64,000 nucleotides of DNA, taken from contig SCOX01000015.1 in NCBI GenBank assembly GCA_005503055.1, positions 1-64,000 of the forward strand, read 5' to 3'. The notes below the pieces were generated by a model. That model was not told the origin of the DNA. It saw only the letters and a program-made list of their open reading frames with translations, and made no database searches. The DNA comes from Lysobacteraceae bacterium P. GTDB lineage: Bacteria > Pseudomonadota > Gammaproteobacteria > Xanthomonadales > Xanthomonadaceae. This document shows, in pieces, positions 28,333-36,628 of the stretch; the first letter of the stretch is position 1; the number at the start of each line of letters is the position of its first letter. The translations under genes were made by a program, and so were the position numbers.

Positions 28333-29775
28333 TCAGACCGCGTCGAATTCGTCCAGGCAGTCGGCGAACAGCGCCACGGCCTGTTCGATCTCCGCCACCG
28401 ACAGCGCGCAGTAGCCCAGCAACAGGCCAGCGCGGTCCGGCGGCGCGAGGTAATACGGGGCGATCGGATACAACCCCAGCCCCAGGCTGCGCGCCCGCGC
28501 GATGAACGCCTCGCCTTCGGCGGCGCTGCGGTCCTTCAGCCAGACCACCAGGTGCATACCGGCGTGCGAATCGTTGATGTGCAGGCGTCCGCGACTGCAC
28601 CGGTGCAGTCCGTCGAGCAGCGCATCGCGGCGCTCTTTCAACGTCTTCCAGGCGCGGCGCAGGTGACGTTCGAAACCGCCGTCGGCGATAAAGCGCGCCA
28701 GCGCCGCCTGCTCGATGCCGCAGGAACCGAAGTCGTCCTGCCACTTCGCGTTGACGTAGTCCCCGCGCAGGCCGGCCGGCACGACCAGGTAGCCCAACCG
28801 CAGCGAGGGAAACATGGCCTTGGAAAACGTGCCGACGTAGATCACCCGATCGCCTTCGTCCAGCGATCGCAACGCCGCGAGCGGTCGCGCGTCGTAACGG
28901 AATTCGCCGTCGTAGTCGTCCTCCAGGATCCAGCTGCCGTGGCGGCGCGCGTAATCGAGCAGTTGCAGCCGGCGCGGCAGCGACAGCACCGCGCCGCTGG
29001 GGAACTGGTGCGACGGCGTCACGCAGATCAGCTTGGGTGCGTGCTGCGGCAGCTCGTCGACCAGGAGGCCGTGTTCATCGACCTCGCGCGTGACCACCTT
29101 CGCGCCGTGGATCTGCAGCGCCTCGCGCATGGCCGAGTAATGCGGCTCCTCCAACAACACCTCGTCGCCCGCATCCAGCAGGACCCGCGCGGTCAGCGCG
29201 ACCGCCTGCTGCGTGCCGTGGACGATGACCACGTCCGCCGGCTCGGCCTGGATGCCGCGCCGCCGCGCCAGGTAGTCGCACACGGCTTCGCGCAGCGCCG
29301 GCAGCCCTTGGGAAGCGGGATAGTTCGGCGAGGTGTACGCCGCCGCGTGGGCCAGCTCGCGCGCCCAGGCGCTGGTCAGCGCGGGATTGGTCAGCGGCAC
29401 GCCGTACTGGAAGGCATAGCGCACGCCCGGAATGTCGCGGCCGGGAATCCGCAGGTGGTCGTGGATGACGCGCGCGCGTCGGGCGAACTGGGACTGCGCG
29501 GGCAACGGCATGTCCACCGCGTGCAGCGGGCGCGGGCTCTGCAGCGGCGGCGTCACGTAGCTGCCCGAACCGACGCGGCCGTCGACGAAGCCCTCCGCGC
29601 GCAGTTGCTCGTACGCGGACAGGACGGTGTTGCGCGACACGCCCAGTTCGCGCGCGAGTTGCCGTGTCGCCGGCAGGCGCGCGCCCTCGCTCATGCGGCC
29701 GCCGAAGACCGCGCTCTTGAGTGCCCGCGTCAGCTGCGCGTGGAGCGGGCCGCGACCGTCGAGTTGGAGGTGCAT
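28333..29775 (-). CDS. MocR/PdxR-type transcriptional regulator (GntR HTH plus aminotransferase-like domain)
   Basis: A 480-residue protein. Residues 1-75 are a GntR winged helix (LARELGVSRNTVLSAYEQLR). The rest is a fold-type I aminotransferase domain with DYDGEFRY and the PLP lysine Lys319 in GTFSKAMFPSLRLGY. MocR proteins sense PLP or amino-acid ligands and usually control a divergent gene. The start is ATG 29775 with GGGAG about 12 nt upstream. It is divergent from the membrane protein at 29908, and a palindrome lies between them, so that gene is the likely target. PdxR of vitamin B6 synthesis is only one of several possible subgroups. Confidence 0.88.
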   Translation of the reverse strand: MHLQLDGRGPLHAQLTRALKSAVFGGRMSEGARLPATRQLARELGVSRNTVLSAYEQLRAEGFVDGRVGSGSYVTPPLQSPRPLHAVDMPLPAQSQFARRARVIHDHLRIPGRDIPGVRYAFQYGVPLTNPALTSAWARELAHAAAYTSPNYPASQGLPALREAVCDYLARRRGIQAEPADVVIVHGTQQAVALTARVLLDAGDEVLLEEPHYSAMREALQIHGAKVVTREVDEHGLLVDELPQHAPKLICVTPSHQFPSGAVLSLPRRLQLLDYARRHGSWILEDDYDGEFRYDARPLAALRSLDEGDRVIYVGTFSKAMFPSLRLGYLVVPAGLRGDYVNAKWQDDFGSCGIEQAALARFIADGGFERHLRRAWKTLKERRDALLDGLHRCSRGRLHINDSHAGMHLVVWLKDRSAAEGEAFIARARSLGLGLYPIAPYYLAPPDRAGLLLGYCALSVAEIEQAVALFADCLDEFDAV

Positions 29776-29828
29776 GGCATGCTCCCGGAAGAAAACGCCG
29801 CAGGCGAATGGCCCCATTGAACCCCCCT

Positions 29829-29854
29829 GAATTGGCCCTTGCCAGTGCCAATTC
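29829..29854. promoter_or_regulatory. Palindrome between the MocR regulator and the divergent membrane-protein gene
   Basis: GAATTGGC (29829-29836) and GCCAATTC (29847-29854) form a perfect 8-bp inverted repeat with a 10-nt spacer in the 132-nt divergent region. Related ATGGCCC and GGGCCAT half-sites flank it. It is a plausible operator for the MocR regulator. Confidence 0.45.
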
Positions 29855-29907
29855 TTCACGGCCTCATAGGGCCATTGCTCCACCGAAGACCGCACGGAGA
29901 GCCGCCC

Positions 29908-30444
29908 ATGAAAGCTGCACCGCTGAAGGCAAACGCCCCTCACCCCTCCTCCAGGACCGGGTTCGCGGCAAACCCTTCCCGGCCCGCCGCGTTGGCCTGG
30001 GTGGTCCTCGGCGGCCTGGCCGTCGGTAGCGCCGACCTGCTGTTCGCGATGGCGTGGTGGGCGCAGTCGGGTACGCCGCCGATTCGGATCTTCCAGTCGA
30101 TCTGGGCCTGGGTCGTCGGGCGCGACGCGGCCTTCGCCGGCGGCGCAGCCGCGGCGCTGGCGGGCGCGGCGCTCTATTACGCGCTGATGTCGTCGATCGT
30201 CGCGATCTACCACGGCGCCGCGCGCGAGCACCGCGTTCTGCGCGAGCGACCCGTGCTCGCCGGCGCGCTGTACGGCGCAGCGGCGTTCGTCGTGGTGCAC
30301 CTGGTGATCGTGCCGCTGTTCTCGGCCGCGCCGCCGAAGCATTTCCCGCTCGACTGGAACCTCGCATGCCTGCTGGCGCACATGGTCCTGATCGGCATTC
30401 CGACCGCATGGATGGCGCGACGCTGGTACGGCACCGGTCACTGA
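29908..30444 (+). CDS. Four-helix membrane protein, paralogue of the gene at 31443
   Basis: A 178-residue protein with a hydrophilic N terminus (about 30 residues) and four predicted transmembrane helices. It aligns throughout with the protein at 31443-31958: shared landmarks are LGGLAVGSADLLFA, FQSIWAWVVGRDAAFAGG, the LRERP loop, GALYGAAAFVVVH and AHMVLIGIPTAWMARRW. Function unknown. The start is ATG 29908. It is divergent from the MocR regulator and followed by a hairpin at 30465-30495, so it is probably a single-gene regulon. Confidence 0.75.
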   Translation: MKAAPLKANAPHPSSRTGFAANPSRPAALAWVVLGGLAVGSADLLFAMAWWAQSGTPPIRIFQSIWAWVVGRDAAFAGGAAAALAGAALYYALMSSIVAIYHGAAREHRVLRERPVLAGALYGAAAFVVVHLVIVPLFSAAPPKHFPLDWNLACLLAHMVLIGIPTAWMARRWYGTGH

Positions 30445-30464
30445 ACCCCATTGACGTGTCCCCC

Positions 30465-30495
30465 GACGCCGGCGTGCCTCGTGCACGCCGGCGTC
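30465..30495 (+). terminator. Hairpin after the membrane-protein gene
   Basis: GACGCCGGCGTGC and GCACGCCGGCGTC pair perfectly over 13 bp with a 5-nt loop, 20 nt after the stop at 30444. The 3' flank is TTCG, not a full T tract. Confidence 0.6.
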
Positions 30496-30582
30496 TTCGT
30501 GTGAGGCGCATGCGAATGGCACCACCGGCACGGGCGGGATTGGTTCTCCAAACGCTGCGCCGGCGTGGTTAGCGTGGGGCCA

Positions 30583-31455
30583 ATGGCGCGACGCGCCGAC
30601 CGGAACGCCGACATGCCGCTGTACCGCCACGTCCTTCCGTTCGCCCCTCCTCTGCATGCGCAACCTCTGGCGACCGACGGCTGGCACTTCTTTTCCGGGA
30701 ATGGCCCCGCCGCGGCATTGCAGCTTCCACCGGCGTGGCCTTCGCTGTGGCTGCCGTTGCGCGGACGCATGACGATGCAGGCGCCCGACGCGCATTGGTG
30801 CCTGCATTCGGGCGAAGCACAGCTGTGGCGCGGAACCGGACTGCACGTGCAGTCATCGCACGAAGCGAGGTGGCTCGCGCTGGCCGCGCCGCCGGAGGTC
30901 TGGAACCGTCACTTCTCCGCGCTGCGCCCCGACGAGGAACCCCTGCCCTGGCGCGGCGAGGCCGACGGTGTTCACGACGCGATGGAAGCGGTCGCCCGCG
31001 ACGATTGCGCGCTCGATTCGCTCATCGCGGCGTTGCTCGAACGCCAGCGCGACGTCGCCGCCTGCCTGCCCCGCTGCCGCGGCCGCACGCTCGCGCACCG
31101 GCGCCAGGCGTTGCTGCGGCTGTTATTGCTGCGCCACCTGATGCAGTGCCATGTCGATGCCGACGACGATGCGACGATCGACGTGCCTTGGTTGGCCGCT
31201 CGCGCACACTACTCGCCCGGACATCTGATCCGATTGCACCGCGCGGTGTTCGGCGAAACGCCGAGCGATTACTTCTCGCGCCTGCGCCACGCGCGCGCCT
31301 GGGACCTCGTGCGCGGCACCGACATGCCCGTGGCGACGATCACGCACAAGCTGGGCTTCGAAAGCCAGAGTGCGTTCTGCCGCGCGTTCAAGCACGCCTT
31401 CGGCATGACCGCCACCGAAGCCCGCCGCCGGGAGACCGACGCATGCGCCGCATGA
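30583..31455 (+). CDS. AraC-family transcriptional regulator
   Basis: A 290-residue protein. The N-terminal 180 residues form a cupin-like sensor region with little recognisable sequence. The C-terminal 100 residues hold the two AraC helix-turn-helices, with AARAHYSPGHLIRLHRAVFG and TITHKLGFESQSAFCRAFKH, and the GETPSDYFSRLR linker. The start chosen is ATG 30583; ATG 30613 is an alternative and neither has a strong ribosome-binding site. Its 3' end overlaps the membrane-protein gene at 31443 by 13 nt, so it most likely controls that gene. Confidence 0.88.
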   Translation: MARRADRNADMPLYRHVLPFAPPLHAQPLATDGWHFFSGNGPAAALQLPPAWPSLWLPLRGRMTMQAPDAHWCLHSGEAQLWRGTGLHVQSSHEARWLALAAPPEVWNRHFSALRPDEEPLPWRGEADGVHDAMEAVARDDCALDSLIAALLERQRDVAACLPRCRGRTLAHRRQALLRLLLLRHLMQCHVDADDDATIDVPWLAARAHYSPGHLIRLHRAVFGETPSDYFSRLRHARAWDLVRGTDMPVATITHKLGFESQSAFCRAFKHAFGMTATEARRRETDACAA

Positions 31456-31958
31456 CGAGGCAGGCGCTCGTGTGGGGCGTGCTGGGCGGATTGCTCGCCG
31501 GGACGCTCGACATCCTCTATGCCACCGGCTTCTGGGCGCTGTACGGCGTTGCGCCGCAGCGCATCGCACAGAGCATCGCGGCCGGCGTGCTGGGCCGGGC
31601 CGCGTTCGCCGGTGGTTGGTCAACCGTCGCGCTGGGACTGTCGCTGCATTACTTCATCGCCGTCGCAATGGGCGTCGCATACGCGTGGGCCGCTCGCGAC
31701 TTCCGCGCACTGCGCGAGCGCCCCTGGCGCTACGGCACGCTGTACGGGCTGGTGCTGTACGCCGTCATGAGCTTCGTCGTTGTGCCGCTGTCGGCGTCGC
31801 CGCGCGGCGGTTCGCTACCGCTCGCGTGGACGGTGTGCAGCGTCATCGCGCACGTCGTGCTCGTGGGCTGGCCCTGCGCATGGTTCGCGCGGCGCGGTTG
31901 GGACGGCCGATGGTCGCGATCGCCTGCCCTGCCCGCGTACCTCGGCACGCACCCGTAA
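31443..31958 (+). CDS. Four-helix membrane protein, paralogue of the gene at 29908
   Basis: A 171-residue protein with four predicted transmembrane helices. Like its paralogue it has LGGLLAGTLDILYA, IAQSIAAGVLGRAAFAGG, the LRERP loop, YGTLYGLVLYAVMSFVVVPL and AHVVLVGWPCAWFARRGW. The ATG at 31443 is preferred to that at 31452 because GGGAG lies about 8 nt upstream of it. It overlaps the AraC regulator gene by 13 nt and is therefore translationally coupled to it. Function unknown. Confidence 0.75.
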   Translation: MRRMTRQALVWGVLGGLLAGTLDILYATGFWALYGVAPQRIAQSIAAGVLGRAAFAGGWSTVALGLSLHYFIAVAMGVAYAWAARDFRALRERPWRYGTLYGLVLYAVMSFVVVPLSASPRGGSLPLAWTVCSVIAHVVLVGWPCAWFARRGWDGRWSRSPALPAYLGTHP

Positions 31959-32048
31959 CCCTCGCTGCACCACCCGCTCGCGCGCCCGCATGGAGCACGC
32001 GCGGGCCGCAATGCGCGCATGCGGCCCGCACACGCACGGAGTAATGAC

Positions 32049-32522
32049 ATGAACGTTGTGAAGCCTGCCGCGCTGGTCCTGGTCGTATCCGCAGCGCTGG
32101 CGTCGATGCCGGTGCTCGCCGGCCAGTGCAAGAAGATCCACGCCGACCTCGACGAAATCCAGTCCACGCAGGGCTGCAATCCCGCCCTGTCCGGTTGTTT
32201 TCTCGGCGAGGTCGACGGCAACCATGGCCTGCGTGGCACCACGCATTTCAACGCCGACAGTTCGGTCGCCACCAGCCCATCTACCTCGCCGAACTTCATC
32301 ATCTACAGCGGCCCGTTCGAATACCGCACGCGGCGTGGCAGCATCCTGGCGCGCGAAACCGGCGTGACCACGCGCGGCAGCGAAGGCGTGGTCACCGCAT
32401 ATCAGCAGATCGTCTCGGGCACGGGCGAGTTCGCCGGTGCGACGGGGCATTTCTTCGTCAGCGGGCACAAGTCGGGCGGCATCATCGAGACCTTCGTCAA
32501 CGGCGAGATCTGCAAGCCGTGA
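32049..32522 (+). CDS. Exported hypothetical protein
   Basis: A 157-residue protein with a signal peptide (cleavage probably after SMPVLA). The mature part is Gly/Ser/Thr-rich and beta-like, with four Cys (residues 27, 43, 50 and 155, counted from the start). A GTGEFAGATGHFFVSGHKSG segment recalls dirigent or allene-oxide-cyclase-like barrels (weak resemblance). The start ATG at 32049 follows GGAG at good spacing. I do not recognise a bacterial family. It is a monocistronic gene after the AraC-membrane-protein pair. Confidence 0.7.
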   Translation: MNVVKPAALVLVVSAALASMPVLAGQCKKIHADLDEIQSTQGCNPALSGCFLGEVDGNHGLRGTTHFNADSSVATSPSTSPNFIIYSGPFEYRTRRGSILARETGVTTRGSEGVVTAYQQIVSGTGEFAGATGHFFVSGHKSGGIIETFVNGEICKP

Positions 32523-32674
32523 TGGTTGTTCGCGGTTCTCGTCGCGCTTCTCGTCGCGTTTCGCGTCGTCGAAGCGTAGTTGCGCTCAACCGCCGGTAGT
32601 CGCGTTGTAGCGGCGTCTTCGTGTCCCCCGGGGCCGGTGCCGGCCCCGGGGGATTCGGTTTCGCGTCGCAGTTC

Positions 32675-32700
32675 CCCGGGTGCGCTTCGCTTACCCGGGC
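32675..32700. repeat. Intergenic repeat CCCGGGTGCGCTTCGCTTACC family, single copy
   Basis: CCCCGGGTGCGCTTCGCTTA followed by CCCGGGC is nearly identical to each arm of the inverted repeat at 37768-37843. It is a dispersed REP-like unit between the exported protein gene and pntB. Confidence 0.65.
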
Positions 32701-32733
32701 GACGTGCCTTCCGGTTTTCGTCCTCTAGCAGAG

Positions 32734-32816
32734 CCAAATCAAAATGGGTTCCAGCTTTCGCTGGAATGACGAGACAGGACGGAGGGCGTGATGGCCGATC
32801 CCGGCCTTGCCGGGAT
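32734..32816. repeat. REP-like element with two hairpins downstream of pntB
   Basis: Contains TTCCAGCTTTCGCTGGAA, a 7-bp stem with a 4-nt loop, and ATCCCGGCCTTGCCGGGAT, an 8-bp stem with a 3-nt loop. Its minus-strand translation includes VIPAKAGTHFDL, the well-known false peptide read from such intergenic repeats. The whole 32523-32858 interval holds only this and the neighbouring repeat; no gene is seen. Confidence 0.7.
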
Positions 32817-32858
32817 GGCATTGTGTTTTGCGCCGAGTCCTGCAGCCCGCGCCTGGCC

Positions 32859-34250
32859 TCAGTGTCCGCCGCCGTCCAGCGCCTTGAGTTCGCTCACCAG
32901 CGCACTCGCCGCCTGGGCGCCGTCGCCGTACAGCATGCGCGTGTTGTCCTGGTAGAACAGCGCATTCTCGATACCGGCGAAGCCCGTGCCCTTGCCGCGC
33001 TTGATCACGATGGTGTTCTTCGAGCTGGCGACGTCGAGGATCGGCATGCCGTAGATCGGCGACGCTGGATCGGTCTTCGCCACCGGATTGACCACGTCGT
33101 TCGCGCCGATGACCAGCGACACATCGGTGTTGGGAAATTCCGGGTTGATGTCGTCCATGTCCGCGATCAGGTCGTACGGCACGCCCGCTTCGGCGAGCAG
33201 CACGTTCATGTGGCCGGGCATGCGGCCGGCAACCGGATGGATCGCGAACTTCACCTTGACGCCGCGTTCGATCAAACGCTGCGCCAGTTCCCAGATCTTG
33301 TGCTGCGCATGCGCCACGGCCATGCCATAACCGGGCACGATCACCACGCGTTCGGCGTAGGCCATCATCGCCGCGACATCGCCGGCCTCGATGGGCTTCT
33401 GGGAGCCGCTGATTTCCTGGGCCTGACCGCCGCCGCCAAAGCTCGAGAACAGCACGCCGTGGATCGGCCGGTTCATCGCCTTGGCCATCAGCTGCGTGAG
33501 CAGCGTGCCGGCCGCGCCGACCATGGTGCCGGCGATGATCAGCGCTTCATTGCCCAGCACGTAACCTTCGAACGCCACCGCAAGGCCGGTGAGCGCGTTG
33601 TAGAGCGAGATCACCACCGGCATGTCGGCGCCGCCGATGGGCAGCGTCATCAGCACGCCCAGTGCGAGCGCCAGCACGAAGAAGGCGATGATCGCCGTCG
33701 TCGACAGCGAATGCACGACGATGCCGCCCAACACCACCATCGCCACGAACACGGCGAGGTTGAACAGCTGCTGGCCCGGAAACACCACGCGCCGGTCGAG
33801 GCGACCGTCGAGCTTGGCCCAAGCGATGATCGAGCCCGACAGCGAGATCGCACCGATCGCGGCGCCGATCACCGCCAGCACCAGCGCGGTGTTCGAGGGC
33901 GCCTGGCCCAACGCGGAAAAGCGCAGCAGTTCCACCGCGCCGATGGCCGCCGCCGAACCGCCGCCCATGCCGTTGTAGAGCGCAACCATCTGCGGCATGT
34001 CGGTGATGGCGACCTTCTTGCCGGAGATCCATGCCGCGGACGTGCCGATGACCAGCGCGATCACGATCAGCGCCAGGTTGTGCAGGCCCGGCAGCAGGAA
34101 GGTGGCGACGGTGGCGATGATCATGCCCAGCCCCGCCCAGCGGATGCCGCTGCGCGCGGTCACCGGCGAGGCCATGCGCTGCAGGCCCAGCAGGAACAGC
34201 GTGGCGGCGACGAAGTAGCTGGCGGAGGCGATCCAGACCAGCGGACTCAT
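32859..34250 (-). CDS. pntB: NAD(P) transhydrogenase subunit beta
   Basis: PntB provides the NADP(H)-binding domain and most of the membrane channel of the proton-translocating transhydrogenase. The 463-residue protein starts at ATG 34250 and has about nine transmembrane helices. The soluble domain follows, with GYGMAVAHAQHKIWEL, GRMPGHMNVLLAEAGVPYD, DVSLVIGANDVVNP and the closing KRGKGTGFAGIENALFY. It overlaps the small membrane subunit gene by ATGA. The large NAD-binding subunit gene is separate, at 36629-37765 on the other strand. Confidence 0.96.
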   Translation of the reverse strand: MSPLVWIASASYFVAATLFLLGLQRMASPVTARSGIRWAGLGMIIATVATFLLPGLHNLALIVIALVIGTSAAWISGKKVAITDMPQMVALYNGMGGGSAAAIGAVELLRFSALGQAPSNTALVLAVIGAAIGAISLSGSIIAWAKLDGRLDRRVVFPGQQLFNLAVFVAMVVLGGIVVHSLSTTAIIAFFVLALALGVLMTLPIGGADMPVVISLYNALTGLAVAFEGYVLGNEALIIAGTMVGAAGTLLTQLMAKAMNRPIHGVLFSSFGGGGQAQEISGSQKPIEAGDVAAMMAYAERVVIVPGYGMAVAHAQHKIWELAQRLIERGVKVKFAIHPVAGRMPGHMNVLLAEAGVPYDLIADMDDINPEFPNTDVSLVIGANDVVNPVAKTDPASPIYGMPILDVASSKNTIVIKRGKGTGFAGIENALFYQDNTRMLYGDGAQAASALVSELKALDGGGH

Positions 34251-34546
34251 GCGCCGCCTCCGGGCTTCCGGCTCGACTTGAACATCTCCAGCATGCGTTC
34301 GGTCACCACGTAGCCGCCGGCCGCGTTGCCCGCGCCGAGCAGCACGGCGACGAAGCCGATGACCTTCTCCAGCGTGGTGTCGGCGTGGCCCAGCACGACC
34401 ATCGCGCCGATCAGCACGATGCCGTGGATGAAATTGGAACCCGACATCAGCGGCGTGTGCAGGATCACCGGCACGCGCGAGATGATCACGTGTCCGGCGA
34501 TGGCCGCCAGCATGAAGATGTACAGCGCCATGAAACCGTCGCCCAT
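34247..34546 (-). CDS. pntAB: NAD(P) transhydrogenase small membrane subunit (PntAB type)
   Basis: In three-subunit transhydrogenases this piece supplies the membrane helices that are fused to PntA in E. coli. The 99 residues include three transmembrane segments and the ISRVPVILHTPLMSGSNFIH loop typical of the subunit. The start is ATG 34546 (MGDGFMALYIFML); a start 11 codons upstream is possible but adds a charged segment uncommon in the family. It is translationally coupled to pntB. Confidence 0.92.
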   Translation of the reverse strand: MGDGFMALYIFMLAAIAGHVIISRVPVILHTPLMSGSNFIHGIVLIGAMVVLGHADTTLEKVIGFVAVLLGAGNAAGGYVVTERMLEMFKSSRKPGGGA

Positions 34547-34687
34547 CGCCCATCCCCATCGAGTCGTCTTCCGCATCATAACCGCCGATGAACGCGGCGC
34601 CAGTCGCGTCGACCCGTGTCAACCGCGCCGCGCGCGGGGCGTTCCCTCTCCCGCAAGGCCCGCCCGGGCCGGACCACGAGGAGCACC

Positions 34688-35053
34688 ATGACCATGTCGA
34701 AGCGCGCACCGCGCAAGCGTTGGCTGATGGCGGGACTGGGGTTGTTCGCGCTCGGCGCCGTGTCGGCGGCCAGTGCGGGGGATTTCGGAGATCGAGTGGA
34801 CCGTCGCCTGGATCACAAGGGCGAACGCATCGAGGCCCGCCTGGACCGCAGGGGCGACCGTATCGACCATCGCCTGGACCTGCGCGCCAACCGCCAGGCC
34901 GCGCTCGGGCACTGGCGCAATGCCGCCCGCCTGGACCACAAGGGCGACCGCATCGACCGCCGCCTGGACCGGCTCGGCGAGTTGGCCGAAGTGCGCTGGG
35001 ACGGTCGCGGCGACCGCTTCGACCGGCGCTGGGACCGTGGGCATTGGGATTGA
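34688..35053 (+). CDS. Exported protein made of 11-residue charged repeats
   Basis: A 121-residue protein with a signal peptide (cleavage near AASAGD) followed by about six 11-residue repeats of the pattern xRLDxxGxRIx. Examples are RRLDHKGERIE, ARLDRRGDRID, ARLDHKGDRID and VRWDGRGDRFD. Such an undecad pattern suggests an amphipathic or right-handed coiled-coil helix. Function unknown and no named family is recognised. The start ATG at 34688 follows GAGGAGC. It lies 12 nt before the ECF sigma gene and could share its message. Confidence 0.7.
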   Translation: MTMSKRAPRKRWLMAGLGLFALGAVSAASAGDFGDRVDRRLDHKGERIEARLDRRGDRIDHRLDLRANRQAALGHWRNAARLDHKGDRIDRRLDRLGELAEVRWDGRGDRFDRRWDRGHWD

Positions 35054-35065
35054 GTTGGAACCCGT

Positions 35066-35680
35066 ATGCTCCGACGCGTGACTCGCGAATCCGAAGACGA
35101 CGTGCTGAACGCCTCCGCGGCCGACGCACACGCCCGCGCCGCTTCCGAAACGGAGGCGGCGGCGGTGCGACTGCCGGCGTCGCTGGAGGAGTTCCTGGCG
35201 GGGATCGGAACGCGTGCGTTCCGTTTCGCCGAACTGGGCCTGCGCCATCGCGACGACGCGCTCGATGCGGTGCAGGACGCAATGATGAAGATGCTCGCCT
35301 ACCGCGAGCGCCCGGCCGCGGAATGGACGCCGCTGTTCTGGAGCATCCTGCGCAGCCGCATCATCGACGTGCAGCGGCGCCGCACGTTCCGCCTGCGCTG
35401 GTTGGCGCCCGCGCCGGAACGCGAGGACAGCATGCTCGACTGGGCCGACGAGGCGCCTGATCCGTCGCGCGCGCACGAGGGCCGCGAGGCCTACGGCAAG
35501 CTCGCCGATGCGTTGACCAAACTCCCGGCCCGGCAGCGCGAGGCGTTCAGCCTGCGCGTGCTGGAGGAACTGGACGTCGCCACGACCGCGCGGGCGATGG
35601 GCTGCAGCGAAGGCGCGGTGAAGACCCATCTGTCGCGCGCACGAGAAGCGCTGCAGCGGCAATTGGAGGATTGGCGATGA
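35066..35680 (+). CDS. ECF-type RNA polymerase sigma factor
   Basis: A 204-residue sigma-70 family protein of ECF size. Region 2 is visible around LGLRHRDDALDAVQDAMMKM and the helix FWSILRSRIIDVQRRR. Region 4 is visible in LPARQREAFSLRVLEELDVA followed by AMGCSEGAVKTHLSRAREAL. An N-terminal stretch of about 40 residues precedes region 2. It overlaps the next gene (a candidate membrane anti-sigma factor) by ATGA. The DUF3106 gene completes a three-gene module. Its regulon is unknown. Confidence 0.92.
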   Translation: MLRRVTRESEDDVLNASAADAHARAASETEAAAVRLPASLEEFLAGIGTRAFRFAELGLRHRDDALDAVQDAMMKMLAYRERPAAEWTPLFWSILRSRIIDVQRRRTFRLRWLAPAPEREDSMLDWADEAPDPSRAHEGREAYGKLADALTKLPARQREAFSLRVLEELDVATTARAMGCSEGAVKTHLSRAREALQRQLEDWR

Positions 35681-36090
35681 ACCCCCGTGAGCACGAACCG
35701 ATGAACACCAACTCCGACGATCGTTTCGACCAGGCCATGCGCGAATTGCACGCGCAGGCCGTGTCGCAGGTGTCCTCGCCCACCCGCGCCCGCCTGCGGG
35801 TGGCGCGCCAGGCGGCCGCGCGACCGGCTGCCGCCCGGCCCGGCGTCGAACGCGGGCGCGGCGGCTTCAACTGGGTGCTCGGCAGCGGCCTGGCGGCGGT
35901 GTTCGCGGTGGCGATCGGGTTGCAGTTGCGCCCCGCGCAGGCACCCGTCGCGTCTGCGCCGACCGTGGCGAGCACGACGTCACCCATCGCTTACGACGCC
36001 GACACCGCCGTCGCGGCGCTCGACGAAAACCCCGACCTGTATCTGTGGCTGGCGTCCAACGACGACGCCGTGCCCGCCCTGGAGCCGTGA
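35677..36090 (+). CDS. Single-pass membrane protein, likely anti-sigma partner (DUF3619-like)
   Basis: A 137-residue protein with an acidic/basic cytoplasmic N terminus (about 60 residues), one transmembrane segment (about 67-87) and a short periplasmic tail rich in Ala and Asp. It starts at ATG 35677, overlapping the sigma-factor stop with a GGAGGA ribosome-binding site. Size, topology and position fit an anti-sigma-like partner and the DUF3619 group found in this context. Binding to the sigma factor is inferred from context only. Confidence 0.7.
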   Translation: MNPREHEPMNTNSDDRFDQAMRELHAQAVSQVSSPTRARLRVARQAAARPAAARPGVERGRGGFNWVLGSGLAAVFAVAIGLQLRPAQAPVASAPTVASTTSPIAYDADTAVAALDENPDLYLWLASNDDAVPALEP

Positions 36091-36092
36091 CC

Positions 36093-36551
36093 ATGCGCCG
36101 CACCCTGCCTTCCCGCGTCCTCGCGCTCGCACTGCTGATCGCCAGCGCACCGCTGTTCGCCGCGGACCCGCCCGCCCCGGCCAAGCCGCTGCCCGCGTGG
36201 GAGCAACTCACGCCGGCCCAGCGCGAAACGCTGATCGCGCCGATGCGCGAGCGCTGGAACGCGCAGCCCGACGAGCGCACGCGCATGCTCGAACGCGCCC
36301 AGCGCTGGCAGCAGATGACGCCCGAGCAGCGCCAGCGCGCGCGCCACGGCATGCATCGCTGGGAAAGCATGACCCCGGAACAGCGCGAGCAGACCCGCGC
36401 CCTGTTCGCGAAGATGCGCACGCTGGACCAACCACAGCGCAAGGCGCTCAAGGCTCAGTGGCGGGCGATGACGCCGGAAGAGCGTCGCGTCTGGGTGCAG
36501 GCCAACCCCGCCCCGGCCGACATGCCGCCCGGTCGGCCTCCGCGCGACTGA
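36093..36551 (+). CDS. Exported DUF3106 protein
   Basis: A 152-residue protein with a signal peptide (cleavage after LFAA) and repeated helical motifs LTPAQRE, MTPEQRQR, MTPEQREQ and MTPEERRV, each followed by a Trp-bearing helix. This is the DUF3106 pattern and resembles Spy/CpxP-type periplasmic stress proteins in composition. It is the third gene of the ECF sigma module (2 nt after the membrane partner). It may act in the periplasm as the sensed or protective component (inference). Confidence 0.82.
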   Translation: MRRTLPSRVLALALLIASAPLFAADPPAPAKPLPAWEQLTPAQRETLIAPMRERWNAQPDERTRMLERAQRWQQMTPEQRQRARHGMHRWESMTPEQREQTRALFAKMRTLDQPQRKALKAQWRAMTPEERRVWVQANPAPADMPPGRPPRD

Positions 36552-36628
36552 TCGCCGCCGCAACGCCCGCACCGGCGTGAGGAAGAAGATCCGCTAGGAT
36601 GCGGAACAAACGGTTCACGGAGCGGAGC

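Noticed and set aside
30445-30582. A promoter TTGACG at 30451 for the AraC gene
   Set aside because: No -10 hexamer lies at a usable distance; the expected position falls inside the hairpin at 30465-30495.
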